DNA from: Sporomusa sphaeroides DSM 2875 | GTDB taxonomy: Bacteria > Bacillota > Negativicutes > Sporomusales > Sporomusaceae | Assembly (NCBI RefSeq): GCF_001941975.2 | Contig: NZ_CP146991.1 | Location: 2,758,501-2,822,500, forward strand | Length of the DNA stretch: 64,000 nt | Direction: 5' to 3' | Shown here: piece by piece, positions 34,517 to 43,486 of the stretch | How the letters are laid out: each line of letters opens with the position of its first letter | Numbering within the stretch: position 1 is the first letter of the stretch | Notes under the pieces: generated by a model | Told to the model about the DNA's origin: nothing | Databases searched by the model: none | Seen by the model: only the letters and a program-made list of their open reading frames with translations | Position numbers and translations under genes: made by a program

Positions 34517-35489
34517 TGGCCCCTTCAACCAGCTCCAATAGTTTCTCAGAAAGCAAATTTTGCCCTATGAACACCGCTTGGCCGAGCTTTAATGGTTCCG
34601 TAGTACTGCATTTCCATTGTCCATTCACATACTCAAAATGAATCCATTCTTTTTTTCCGGCAACGATCCCCTTGGCCCGCAAAATCTTACCATATTGTCC
34701 TGTGCTAACAGCCGAGAGCACGGCATTTAGCGAGGAAATAGAAAAAACGCGCAGCCCTTTCCATGAAACATTATCGAATATATCCGCTCCTGAATGGTGA
34801 TGGCAAGTTCGGGAAGATGCAGGTTGTTTTCTGGTGTAATTCAGTTTTTTAGGGGAAATAACATCCTCGTTCTTGCTTAGTTTCTCATATGGTTTGTCTT
34901 CTTGTAAAATCTCCTGGATATCTAACTGATCCCAGGGACTGGTTACTATCTTAGCCGTTGAATTATGTTCCCGAATCAAATTTACGATTTCTTGAATTTT
35001 AGGATATGGAAATTCCTGAGTTTTGCTAAGCACTATGATTTTGGCATGATAAATTTGGTCTTTATAAAACTCACCAAAATTTTTCAAATAATTATGTACT
35101 TCGTGTACATCCACTACGGTTATCACATGGTCAGTAACGATCGTTCCGTGAAAGCAAGGTTGTTGGACAATTTGCAATATCTCGGACAACTTGCCGATGC
35201 CGGTTGGCTCAATCAAAATTCTCCCTGGCTTTATGCTAGAAATAGCCTGCTTTAAAACCTGTGTAAATTCACCTTTTAATGAGCAGCATATGCATCCGGA
35301 ATAAATTTCTTTGATTTCGGCTTTGTTGCCGGACAGCAAACTCCCGTCAATGCCCGCCTTCCCATATTCATTTTCCAAAATGAATATTTTTTCATTCCCT
35401 TTACGTTCCTTTAACATTTTTAATATCAAAGTCGTTTTACCAGCTCCTAAAAATCCTGATACAATATCTAATGGTATTTTATGCCCCAT
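34500..35489 (-). CDS. CobW/COG0523 metallochaperone GTPase
   Basis: 329 residues from ATG 35489 (AGGAGG 6 nt upstream). Walker A GFLGAGKT (residue ~11), ILENEYGKAGID, the metal-binding GCICCSLKGEF motif (~70), ILIEPTGIGKLSEI, and the NKxD-like VLSKTQEF segment, then a C-terminal CobW domain (FSISSLNAVLSAV, ILRAKGIVAGKKEWIHF). A HHH cluster (TCHHHSGAD) near residue 230 fits metal binding. COG0523 proteins insert or deliver zinc, cobalt, iron or nickel using GTP. A long palindrome overlaps its leader. Confidence 0.9.
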   Translation of the reverse strand: MGHKIPLDIVSGFLGAGKTTLILKMLKERKGNEKIFILENEYGKAGIDGSLLSGNKAEIKEIYSGCICCSLKGEFTQVLKQAISSIKPGRILIEPTGIGKLSEILQIVQQPCFHGTIVTDHVITVVDVHEVHNYLKNFGEFYKDQIYHAKIIVLSKTQEFPYPKIQEIVNLIREHNSTAKIVTSPWDQLDIQEILQEDKPYEKLSKNEDVISPKKLNYTRKQPASSRTCHHHSGADIFDNVSWKGLRVFSISSLNAVLSAVSTGQYGKILRAKGIVAGKKEWIHFEYVNGQWKCSTTEPLKLGQAVFIGQNLLSEKLLELVEGANAKSC

Positions 35490-35504
35490 GGTTTTCCTCC
35501 TAAA

Positions 35505-35560
35505 AAATAACATTAAATAAGAAAAATACTAAATAGTATCATTCTTATTTAATGTTATTT
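35505..35560 (-). promoter_or_regulatory. Palindromic leader of the CobW operon
   Basis: Perfect 19-bp arms (AAATAACATTAAATAAGAA and inverse) enclose 18 nt that contain a further ATACT/AGTAT dyad. On the minus strand the second arm runs into a T-run and then the AGGAGG of the CobW gene, so it can be an operator or an intrinsic attenuator covering the ribosome binding site. Confidence 0.65.
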
Positions 35561-35737
35561 CCAAAGCTTGCTAATTATGACTAAAACAAATGACCTTTAA
35601 ACAAAAAGCTGCTATTCTAGCCGTACACATCCTGATCTAGTTTCAGAAGGATTGTATCACTTTAACTCTAATTAACGGCACACGGTCAATCGATACGGAA
35701 ACCATCTGTGTTTAACAACCCGGTCACAAAGCCGAGA

Positions 35738-36337
35738 TTAATCGCCATGTTCCTCCTGTAATACCTTGGTTCCTCGCGTATCCTGCTCACCGGCAACAAC
35801 CAGAAAAGGCGCGTCGAACTGGAACGATTCTTCATGCAGGCAGGTTGTAAAACCCTTCCACGAAATTAGAAACTCCTGCCGGTCTATTTCCTCAAACATC
35901 TGCGTAACACGCAGCAACGCCAGTTTTGTATAGGTGCTGCCTTTGGCCATAGCTTTTTTCAGCCCCTTCCAGGTGTAAAGATACTTCATCATTACCCCGG
36001 AGTATGCGAGCAGCATCTTTTCCCACTTGGGGTAAGGTATGAATAACGGCGTAACCCCTGTCAGCATATAACCAACGGCCCCCCCCCCGAAAAGGAAGGC
36101 GTATTCCTGTACGACAAAGGCACCCATGGACAGCCCGCACAGTAAATATTGCCCAGGCTTTTCTGAATTTATGATGGTATGAATATCCTCTGCCGCCAGT
36201 TTCACGCTAAATTCACTTGTGGGTCTTGAATTTCCATGGCCCCGCACATCAATGTTAATCACTGGGTAGTCACTGGTTGAAGCTCTGTGCAGCCCGCGCT
36301 GATGGCCTTTGAAAATGCGGCCATAGTGGGCCCTCAT
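35738..36337 (-). CDS. Alpha/beta hydrolase, truncated at both ends
   Basis: 199 residues. VINIDVRGHGNSRPTSEF, the elbow LCGLSMGAFVVQEYAFLFGG with the nucleophile serine, and FLVVAGEQDTRGT with the acid are typical of the alpha/beta hydrolase fold. The normal N-terminal HGG strand is replaced by MRAHYGRIFKGHQRGLH, and the C-terminus stops at QEEHGD before the catalytic histidine expected about 25 residues later. It starts as ATGA with the acyltransferase stop. It is likely inactive, but the frame is open. After it lies a 20-codon frame with AGGAGG (35675-35737), possibly the start of another lost gene. Confidence 0.6.
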   Translation of the reverse strand: MRAHYGRIFKGHQRGLHRASTSDYPVINIDVRGHGNSRPTSEFSVKLAAEDIHTIINSEKPGQYLLCGLSMGAFVVQEYAFLFGGGAVGYMLTGVTPLFIPYPKWEKMLLAYSGVMMKYLYTWKGLKKAMAKGSTYTKLALLRVTQMFEEIDRQEFLISWKGFTTCLHEESFQFDAPFLVVAGEQDTRGTKVLQEEHGD

Positions 36338-37404
36338 ATTCCCAATAAAAGATAGCGGATGACCGGTATTCTACTGATGATTTCATAGAAGAGTATAGTC
36401 GCAACGAAAGTGAACGGCAGCAAAATCAGATAAACTACCGCCATGGGCAGCTCGGCATAAGTCGTGATCCAATACGCCGCCGTGACCAGAAGCGGATAAT
36501 GGAACACATAAAGCGCGAAACTGCGTTTTTGCAGATACTTTGTTAAGGAATTGCTGAAATCAAGCCACCTCTGCGCACATCCCAGAACAGCGAGGATCAT
36601 CATCCACAGGTACAGGTTTGTGAACGGATGCTGCAGGCAGGCATCGGATGCATAGTTCTGCCCGAAGAAATACCAGACTTCAACGATTCCTAACCCGACA
36701 GCAATGATGAAGAAAAGAACGGCGTGTTGCTTAAGCTTCGCCAAAACGGTGTCATGGGAAAATACATAGTAACCGAGCAGGAACATCAGCCAGTAAATTC
36801 CGTTGCGGAAGACAACGACAACAGGTAGATTGAGCACAAACGAAGAACCCCATACCGGCAGGACGAGCAAAATGATAAGCGGCAGGCCGGCTTTCCCCGC
36901 CAGTGTCCAAAGCCTGTCCCGGCGGTCAATCCTGCGGATAAGCAGCAAAATCATGGAAATCACGAACAGCTCCAACAGAAACCACAGCGGGCCTATATTC
37001 AGGCTATACACCAGATATTTTACAAAACCCGGAACCACATGCCCGCCGAACATATCCACATAATGCGCCGTGACCCATCCGTTGAGCCAGCCGAGTAAAA
37101 ACGCGCCGCCTAAATACGGAACGATCAGTTTTTGCACCCTTTCCCGCGCAAATTGCCTGGTGCTGCGTGTCAGCAGGGAATACCTGGCGCTGATGCCGGC
37201 AACCACAAACAGCAGGCACATGAACCAGGGATAAAGAAAATAACATATACTGTCCAGCGCCTGGATTCCCTGTATGGGAATATTGCTGACAACCCCCGCG
37301 CTGTTAAAAATATAAATCACATGATAAATGATCACAAGTACAATTGTTGCGGAACGGATATTATCAAAGTATTTTTTCCTTGGCAGAGCGGTATTGCCGG
37401 ACAT
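36334..37404 (-). CDS. Acyltransferase 3 family membrane protein
   Basis: 356 residues, about ten membrane helices. The opening RKKYFDNIRSATIVLVIIYH carries the family R/H residues (N, R and H near residues 15 and 26), PLWFLLELFVISMIL is the conserved mid segment, and KRSFALYVFHYPLLVTAAYW the late helix pair. Family members O-acetylate sugars or other surface or small compounds at the membrane. GGGAGGAAG precedes ATG 37404. The downstream hydrolase overlaps by 4 nt, so the pair formed an operon. Confidence 0.88.
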   Translation of the reverse strand: MSGNTALPRKKYFDNIRSATIVLVIIYHVIYIFNSAGVVSNIPIQGIQALDSICYFLYPWFMCLLFVVAGISARYSLLTRSTRQFARERVQKLIVPYLGGAFLLGWLNGWVTAHYVDMFGGHVVPGFVKYLVYSLNIGPLWFLLELFVISMILLLIRRIDRRDRLWTLAGKAGLPLIILLVLPVWGSSFVLNLPVVVVFRNGIYWLMFLLGYYVFSHDTVLAKLKQHAVLFFIIAVGLGIVEVWYFFGQNYASDACLQHPFTNLYLWMMILAVLGCAQRWLDFSNSLTKYLQKRSFALYVFHYPLLVTAAYWITTYAELPMAVVYLILLPFTFVATILFYEIISRIPVIRYLLLGI

Positions 37405-37422
37405 TATTTCTCTTCCTCCCTT

Positions 37423-37482
37423 ATGGTTTCTAGTTTTTCGTCAGGAAACATATACTTTTTCCCACATCCCGGTTCAATGCAA
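37423..37482. repeat. Degenerate copy of the rlmD-tail repeat
   Basis: ATGGTTTCT...GGAAACATATACTTTTTCCCACATCCC resembles 37981-38035 in order and spacing but with many changes. Confidence 0.35.
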
Positions 37483-37691
37483 TAGTAACCACTCGGCTAA
37501 GTCGGCCTCCTCTTATATCACCTTGGCTTTTGAATACTTTTGCCCGCTCATAAAAGGGCGTTTATTGGCTTAGAGTTTATCTCAATTGCTTTCTTCTTTA
37601 CTGATTTTGAGCGGATGGCAATATATTCCGCCTGCTCTAGCAGTATTCGACGGTTGGTGGGAAGAGAATGTACGGACAGGGGTTCGTAATA

Positions 37692-37957
37692 TCAGATCTG
37701 CTGTTCGGCTGCATTTGCCCGGTCCATAATTTCGGCTTCCATTGACGCAATGGTGTTTTCTAAATAGGGATGCTCTGGTGGATAAATACGTTTGGCGGTA
37801 TCGGTTTCGTTCGTAATTCCTTCCATGCTGAAATTCTGGGCAAGTCCCCGATGGGCAAAAAGCATATCATGGGCGAAGACCAAACCCTTACGAATGTTTT
37901 TCTAACTTGCTCAAATGCTGTGTAATAACTCTTTCGCGATTGACAAGGTATTACCAT
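37692..37957 (-). pseudogene. Remnant of a glycerophosphodiester phosphodiesterase
   Basis: Leftward, FAHRGLAQNFSMEGITN, DTAKRIYPPEHPYLENTIAS and MEA are the start of a GDPD catalytic domain (the HRG histidine and arginine and the E of LENT). The upstream helix sits in another frame (FEQVRKTFVR), one base apart, and the sequence ends with EIMDRANAAEQQI where the metal-binding ELD segment should start. About 80% of the domain is gone. Confidence 0.65.
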
Positions 37958-37980
37958 ATTGTATTTTTAAGATTCTAACC

Positions 37981-38070
37981 TGATGGTTTCTTCCTTTGTC
38001 TGCGGAAAAAACATAAACCATTTTTTCCCACATCCCTTGAACCCAGACCCCGCCTGGTTCACGGGCTGAA
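37981..38070. repeat. Dispersed repeat shared with the rlmD 3' end
   Basis: It resembles 50957-51045: TTCTTCCTTTGTCTGCG, CCCACAGCCCTTGAACCCAG and CCCCGCCTGG occur in the same order (here as CCCACATCCCTTGAACCCAG). It lies downstream of the beta-lactamase gene. Confidence 0.7.
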
Positions 38071-38096
38071 TCGCCATGTTAACTCTGATATGGGCA

Positions 38097-38900
38097 TTAT
38101 AAAATTTCCAGGTCTCTTAAAATAGCTTTGGCGATTTCCCTGGCCTTACCACCGGTTGCACCATCGGGCGCTTGAATATTGATTGCAAAGAAATACCGGT
38201 TTTCTGGTTTTTCCACACAACCGACAAACCAGCCCAACTCCCATTTTCCATCTTCAAAACCCGATCCGGTCTTGCCCAGCAAGCGTATCTCCTTGTTGTC
38301 CGATACCGTGATATTTCTCTTGACAACCTCAATATGTTCCGGTAAAAAGGGCAATTCGCCAGCATACAATTTACGTAATAGCTCCACTTGCTCACGCGCT
38401 GAAATTTGAAGCGAGGAACGTAGCCAGAAGGTAGTCAGTCCGCCGGAAATATCCCGATTGCCATATTCAATCTTATCCAGATATTCCTGCATTCTTTGTT
38501 CGCCAATACGGGAGGCGAGCTCCTGGAAATACCAGACAACAGAATCTCGCGTGGCTGATGCAAGGGTTTGGTCACGGTTCCAGGAGGGAAAGGAATATTG
38601 CTTGCCATTCCAGGGAAACAAGGTGTATACATCTTCCATATCCAAGACACCCGTTTCCAGGCCAATCAAGGAATTGTAAATTTTGAAGGTGGAACACGGG
38701 GATAAGCGGACTGTGCTTTGCACTTGGTTAAACACGGTGTATTGGTCTTGCACTTCATCATACAGGATAAACGTACCGGTAAAGCCTGAAGCATACTTTT
38801 CAAAGTCGCGGCGCTCCACGAAATCAGCCGCATCCACACTGGCTACACCACTCATAAAAAAGAACGCCGTAATCATTAACGCCAGAAATATCTTTTTCAC
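38097..38900 (-). CDS. Class D beta-lactamase (OXA-type)
   Basis: 267 residues, normal length, with a signal peptide ending near VDAADF. All class D motifs are present in order: PCSTFKIYNSLIGLE (active serine and carbamylated lysine, ~70), DSVVWYFQE (S-x-V, ~118), YGNRDISGG (YGN, ~150) and LLGKTGSGF (KTG, ~210). It hydrolyses beta-lactams outside the cytoplasmic membrane. Start at ATG 38900. It is a lone gene downstream of a diguanylate cyclase and next to a GDPD remnant and a repeat, so a mobile past is possible; the spectrum cannot be read from the sequence. Confidence 0.93.
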   Translation of the reverse strand: MKKIFLALMITAFFFMSGVASVDAADFVERRDFEKYASGFTGTFILYDEVQDQYTVFNQVQSTVRLSPCSTFKIYNSLIGLETGVLDMEDVYTLFPWNGKQYSFPSWNRDQTLASATRDSVVWYFQELASRIGEQRMQEYLDKIEYGNRDISGGLTTFWLRSSLQISAREQVELLRKLYAGELPFLPEHIEVVKRNITVSDNKEIRLLGKTGSGFEDGKWELGWFVGCVEKPENRYFFAINIQAPDGATGGKAREIAKAILRDLEIL

Positions 38901-39393
38901 TCTAAATGCCTCCCCAAATTTGCTAATTAAGCTCAGTATAGCACTTCCTGGTATATTCTACTAGTTGAAGAGGGGTTACGCGTTAGGAGTACAGTCGGCG
39001 GCGCGGGTTCAGGCGCCGTGGCGGTGCACCTCCTTACTGACGCGAGCAAGCAGGACCGCTTACGCAGAGCAGCCGGCACCTTTGCCAAATCCTGGTCTGA
39101 TGTGTTTTCTTTCCCGTAAATATAAAAGCCTATAGCCCTTATAAATCAAGGGTCCATAGGCAAACTAACGACAGCATTTCCCCGGTGAGCTTTTCGTTTT
39201 GCAGCATTTGTCTAATAACCGACTCATCCTATCTAATTTGTATACTTTTCCTTTGTCAAGCGTCTAACTATTATGTTGAAAATAGAAATACATAGCCGAA
39301 AAGGTGATGCAGTCTTATCATCCTTGTGCCAGATTTCCGCCTGGGCAAACAATGAAGGGCCTTTTGTCTACAGTTGAAAGGACCAACCGACTC
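38901..39393. other. Intergenic region, 493 bp
   Basis: No gene was recognised. It contains the hairpin at 39124-39165 and a GC-rich stretch (38995-39080) that may be a remnant of decayed coding sequence. Confidence 0.4.
39124..39165 (-). terminator. Terminator-like hairpin
   Basis: GCCTAT...CCCTT pairs with AAGGG...ATAGGC with internal mismatches; TTTTATATTT follows on the minus strand. It may end transcripts from the diguanylate cyclase gene. Confidence 0.55.
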
Positions 39394-40770
39394 CTATTCG
39401 TCTTTGTAAAAAATCACTGCATTTCTTCCACTTTCTTTGGCAGTATATAGTGCCGAATCGGCAAGCTTTATTCCATTATCAAGATCATTTAACGTCGTGA
39501 CATCAGCAACTCCAAAGCTTGCAGAAATGTTTATATAGTTCCCCTCAATTTCCATCGGGTTTTCGCTTATACTGAGCCGAATGCGCTCTACAACATTTAA
39601 CAAAGCTTGTTTATCTAAATCCGAAATAAGCATGATAAATTCTTCGCCGCCATATCGGCCAATTAAATCATAGGGCCTGGTTAAATGTTTCATCCTTTGC
39701 GCAACGGTTTCTAAAACTTTATCTCCTGCTGTATGTCCGTATGTATCGTTTACTTTTTTGAAGTAATCAATGTCCATCATGACAATGAAACAGCTATTTT
39801 TCAGTCTCATTGATCTTTGCGCTTGTATAGCAGCAATATCCATAAAGTAGCGTCTATTATAAACCTGAGTTACTGCATCAATCCTTGACATATTTTCCAA
39901 TTCAGTACCCATCAGTTTTAATTCTACGTTTTGTTGCGAGGTAAGTGCTACTAAAAAACTAATACTGATTCCCGCAATAATCATTAACCATATTTCTGGA
40001 TAATCATACCATTGACGAGCCGGCGCAATACGAAAATACCATTGTGCATTCAGAATAGGCACATATTTCTCAATATAATGGATATGTTCACCGATGCTTC
40101 CTGCGCTCTTGGCGATGATTTGCTTGTCGTTCGTGTCGGCACTGATTCTCCATATTTCATACAAAAAACCCGCTGATTCAAACTCGCTTAAACGAACCTC
40201 GTCCAATAATTGGGGGTATCCCAATGTAACGGATACAAGTCCCCAAAAACGTTTATTGCCATCAGGTTCATCCAAATAGACTGGCAGCCTGCCCACCAAA
40301 GCTTGACCGCCCTGCATGAGATTAAATGGACCGCCGAATACGAGATTTCCGCTTTCCTTTGCCATGGTCGCTTCAATGTTACCTTCTCCTTCGCCAAACA
40401 GGTTATAACCAATCACGCCTTCGTTTCCTTTTTGTGGATATACGTCGCGCACTATCCCGTCTGGAGCAAGCAAGACGTTTACAAGCGCAGGACTGTCAAA
40501 AATGATAGCCGCAACTTTATCAAAATTTTGAGTGTTACCATCAGCCTGAACAACCAAGGCCGAAAGAGTTTCCGTTTTATACAATAGCCTCGTTATCACC
40601 GTATTTACCTGGTTGCTCTTTTCCTGTATCAGTTGATCCATTAGTATTTTGTCTGCGCTGTACCGGTTGTTGACCGAAATAATGATGATGGTCGAACAAA
40701 GCGTTACGGTAAGAAAAAACATCAACACTATCCGTTTGGATATTTTTTTAAGCTTCCATGTATTGTTCAA
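39394..40770 (-). CDS. Membrane diguanylate cyclase with CHASE sensor
   Basis: 458 residues. A helix (~12-32) leads to an extracellular CHASE domain (~45-250; VLLAPDGIVRDVYPQKGNEG, GGPFNLMQGGQALVGRLPVY), a second helix (~258-277) and a GGDEF domain with the active site GRYGGEEFIM. The inhibitory site RPYD lies five residues before GGEEF, so product feedback is likely. It makes cyclic di-GMP from two GTP. The start is TTG 40770 with AGGAGGGG 11 nt upstream. It follows the GGDEF-EAL gene in the same direction after a short decayed segment, so synthesis and breakdown genes are adjacent. Confidence 0.93.
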   Translation of the reverse strand: MNNTWKLKKISKRIVLMFFLTVTLCSTIIIISVNNRYSADKILMDQLIQEKSNQVNTVITRLLYKTETLSALVVQADGNTQNFDKVAAIIFDSPALVNVLLAPDGIVRDVYPQKGNEGVIGYNLFGEGEGNIEATMAKESGNLVFGGPFNLMQGGQALVGRLPVYLDEPDGNKRFWGLVSVTLGYPQLLDEVRLSEFESAGFLYEIWRISADTNDKQIIAKSAGSIGEHIHYIEKYVPILNAQWYFRIAPARQWYDYPEIWLMIIAGISISFLVALTSQQNVELKLMGTELENMSRIDAVTQVYNRRYFMDIAAIQAQRSMRLKNSCFIVMMDIDYFKKVNDTYGHTAGDKVLETVAQRMKHLTRPYDLIGRYGGEEFIMLISDLDKQALLNVVERIRLSISENPMEIEGNYINISASFGVADVTTLNDLDNGIKLADSALYTAKESGRNAVIFYKDE

Positions 40771-40808
40771 TAGGATAATCCCCTCCTTTCCTCAGATGCA
40801 CCACATCC

Positions 40809-40967
40809 TCATTCAGCGGCGTTTGGACCCTGCTTGGATTGTTTGAAATAGTTCCCCTCGCTATAATCCGTGATTTCAAGCCGCGTAAATTGCAGAAACA
40901 GCTCCTGCAATTTACGCATTTGAGCACTTAGAACCTGATGAGTAAGCTCCAACTGAGCGTTTGTCAA
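40809..40967 (-). CDS. Possible 52-residue coiled-coil peptide, perhaps relic
   Basis: TTG 40967 opens a 52-codon frame: LTNAQLELTHQVLSAQMRKL then QELFLQFTRLEITDYSEGNY. It is helical and heptad-like, as in C-terminal tails or linkers of signalling proteins. The copy at 44216-44445 contains the same frame broken by a short deletion and ended by TAG. The upstream codons (DKKELRE) are one base out of frame, so it may be the tail of a lost protein. It lies between the GGDEF-EAL and cyclase genes. Confidence 0.35.
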   Translation of the reverse strand: MTNAQLELTHQVLSAQMRKLQELFLQFTRLEITDYSEGNYFKQSKQGPNAAE

Positions 40968-41057
40968 AAGCAGGGTTCTCTCAGTTCTTTTTTATCTCCC
41001 AAAACCTACCTGCTTTTTTTCTTCCGTTTTAAGCCCTTTCTATCATCGGAGATATGT
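40823..41057. repeat. Duplicated segment, copy A (partner at 44216-44445)
   Basis: About 230 bp running from TTGGACCCTGCTTGGATTG to TATCATCGGAGATATGTA, including the 3' end of the GGDEF-EAL gene. Copy B has about 85-90% identity by eye. Confidence 0.85.
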
Positions 41058-42424
41058 ACCAGGTTTAGCCCTCGCTCTTTGTGTATCATTTCCATCAGCA
41101 CATAAGCTGGAACCGGCTTGTGATACAGATACCCCTGAATGTAATCTACCCCCATGTCTTTGCAGCTTGCCAGTTGATCCTCTTCCTCCACGCCTTCCAC
41201 GCAGACGGCGATTCCCAACTGGTGCCCCAGCATCGTGATCAACCGCATAAACAGATGCGTGTACTCGTCCGTCGCTACGTCGTTTGTAAATGTCTGATCT
41301 ATTTTTATAAGGTCGATAGGCATGGTGCGTATCATATTCAGAGAAGAATAACCGGTTCCGAAATCATCCAGGGCAATTTTCACGCCCTGCTCACGCAGCT
41401 TCCTACAGGCATCGTAAATCCGATTGATGTTGGTTGCGGCCATCCCCTCCGTAATTTCCAGGACAATGTTTTTACAGGGGACATTCACCTCGTCCAGAAT
41501 CCGCATAACTGCTTCATCAAAACCGGGCATTTTCCATTGGTGAATGGACACATTCACTGAGACACGGAAATCTGGATTCCCAGCCTCAATCATTTCCTTA
41601 CAGAACTGGGCGGAAGATCTCAATACAAATTCGCCAATGGGTATGATCAAGCCGGACCTTTCCGCAATCGGAATAAACTGAGCGGGCGAAATCATTCTCC
41701 CTTCTTCTGTGATATAACGCAGGAGGGCTTCCGAGGCAATCATACTATTTGCAACAGAACTGTAGATCGGCTGGTAGTGGACCACCAGCCCCTCAAAATT
41801 CTCTTTTACCGCAATGCGGAGCATTTTCTCAATTTCCCGGTTCTTCAAAACAATATGGGAAACATTTTCAATTTCCTCGCAATAAATCGTAAATCCATTT
41901 TTCCCGTTCTCTTTGGCCTGATAAAGGGCACTATCCAGGTTACGAAAAATATCCTCGGTTGATTTTCCGTCGACAGGATAATAGACGGCCGCGATGTTGA
42001 CGGAACAGTAAATGGCCCTGCCTTGAATTGCCCACAAAAACTGGAATCGCTTGATGATGGCCTCTATATCCTGATTGAGCTGTCCGGGATGATCCGGGTT
42101 ATGACACAGCACGATGAAATCATCGCTGTTCATGCGATATATGGAATAGTTTTCAGCAGAAAAATTGTGTATAAGAAACTGCGCGAGAGCAATGATCAGA
42201 TCATCTCCGGTTTCATATCCATATCCTTGATTAATCGCCCTAAAGTCTGCAATATCAACGAGAATAACATAACCGAAACATTCGGTTTCCGCTTCATATA
42301 ACGCTTTTTCCATCTCTCGCACAAAAGCGTAGCGATTGGGCAGGTTTGTCAGAAAGTCGATGGTCTGATTTTTCTCAACTTTGTACCCTACTGCTGCCTT
42401 GTGCTTTTCCTGTATGTTCTCCAC
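41006..42424 (-). CDS. GGDEF-EAL cyclic di-GMP phosphodiesterase
   Basis: 472 residues from GTG 42424, chosen for AAGGAG 9 nt upstream. The GGDEF half (~20-190) has a degenerate active site, RMNSDDFIVL, so it is probably regulatory. The EAL half (~205-450) keeps SEALLRY, VNVSIHQW, LEITEG, LDDFGTGYSSL, IKIDQTF and CVEGVE, the residues for metal and substrate binding, so it should hydrolyse cyclic di-GMP. No membrane segment is visible, so it is cytoplasmic. The last codons (KGLKRKKKSR) lie within the duplicated segment. Confidence 0.92.
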   Translation of the reverse strand: MENIQEKHKAAVGYKVEKNQTIDFLTNLPNRYAFVREMEKALYEAETECFGYVILVDIADFRAINQGYGYETGDDLIIALAQFLIHNFSAENYSIYRMNSDDFIVLCHNPDHPGQLNQDIEAIIKRFQFLWAIQGRAIYCSVNIAAVYYPVDGKSTEDIFRNLDSALYQAKENGKNGFTIYCEEIENVSHIVLKNREIEKMLRIAVKENFEGLVVHYQPIYSSVANSMIASEALLRYITEEGRMISPAQFIPIAERSGLIIPIGEFVLRSSAQFCKEMIEAGNPDFRVSVNVSIHQWKMPGFDEAVMRILDEVNVPCKNIVLEITEGMAATNINRIYDACRKLREQGVKIALDDFGTGYSSLNMIRTMPIDLIKIDQTFTNDVATDEYTHLFMRLITMLGHQLGIAVCVEGVEEEDQLASCKDMGVDYIQGYLYHKPVPAYVLMEMIHKERGLNLVHISDDRKGLKRKKKSR

Positions 42425-42769
42425 CTTACATTTCTCCTTACTCCTTGGTACGTGTCGCAATACTGTCTATGCTATAACGTGTAGCTCTTCATTTGTTACG
42501 AATCGGCGGAATATATCTGTATTTCCTGGTTCACGCTGATATATAGTGCCATATTTGGCTCTACTACCATAATCGGCAAAGGCTTAGGAATTTCAAAGAG
42601 TCGATTTCCAGTGTTAATATTATATTCCAATTTAACCCTCGGGCTGCTGGTCAGAGTACAATCGAGTGTGCTCACTCACCGCTATTCACCGCCACTTGCA
42701 CATTATCAGAACATATGTCCCGTGTAAATACCGATGGAAGCGGTAGTTTATTCCAATTGGAATGAAAAT

Positions 42770-42818
42770 AAAGCTGCCTAAGATGGTCAGAAAAACCACC
42801 TTAGGCGGCTTTTCTTTT
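42770..42818 (+). terminator. Terminator-like hairpin
   Basis: AAAGCTGCCTAAG/CTTAGGCGGCTTT with one G-T pair, then TCTTTTAC. No rightward gene now precedes it. Confidence 0.65.
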
Positions 42819-42908
42819 ACACTCAATCACCATCAAGCAAACTAATAATCACCTGCGTTTGCATTTAATTTGGCCGCACGTTGTTTTGATAAATTTCATT
42901 TGCCATTG

Positions 42909-43053
42909 TTAGAAAAAAAATCCATGTCAACTCCACTCCTTCATCTTCGTTGTCAAAACAATGAGTACATTTTACTTGCTGTATTTCAAGTTATATGACA
43001 GAGTTTCTAGTTGTTTTTTTATCATTAACCCTCCTTTATCAGACAGGCTCTGA
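42909..43053. repeat. Orphan copy of the chemotaxis receptor leader
   Basis: It matches 50286-50428 closely, including the start codon region (minus strand ATGGATTTTTTT versus ATGGGTTTTTTT), the ribosome binding site and the upstream promoter stretch. The frame stops after nine codons, so the gene body was lost. Confidence 0.85.
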
Positions 43054-43486
43054 ACAATTGTATACATCATAAAATCTATTTAGCCATTGTAATGAACAAT
43101 GCCCTAATTTACAATTTGCTGTCTGATATAAAATATATCGTTCAACCTACTATTCTTTGTGTTCAATTCTCTTTGTTCATTCGCTCTACTATCAGCTTAG
43201 TAAGCGCAAATATGTGAGCGTTGGTATTAACTCCGAAAACAAGAGGGCAAGATAGCTTGTGTACATAACCTCTTGATATAATTTTGAGCCTTCCACTTTA
43301 TACCAAATGATCAATTGAAAATAAGTAATTACTGAAATATAGTAAAATAAAGTTGTTTGTAATGTCTTGTTTGAAAAAATCAATTACTAAATGCTTTTCG
43401 TTAAAAGCGGTAATTGTTATTTTTATTCCCCTACGCTGATAGAAGAAGCATGATTAAATAAAATCAAGTAAAAAGGATGGTTTTCC

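Larger units (their letters stand above)
42425..43486. other. Long intergenic region with relic sequence
   Basis: Over 1 kb without a convincing gene. It contains a terminator at 42770-42818, an orphan copy of the chemotaxis gene leader at 42909-43053, and a short frame at 43192-43383 with two hydrophobic stretches but no ribosome binding site, which I do not call a gene. Confidence 0.6.

Noticed and set aside
42770-42818. Riboswitch upstream of the GGDEF-EAL gene
   Set aside because: Only a simple terminator-like stem on the opposite strand was found, and no GEMM-type cyclic di-GMP aptamer signature.
43192-43383. 63-codon frame with two hydrophobic stretches
   Set aside because: There is no ribosome binding site and the start is TTG in AT-rich DNA; coding cannot be supported.
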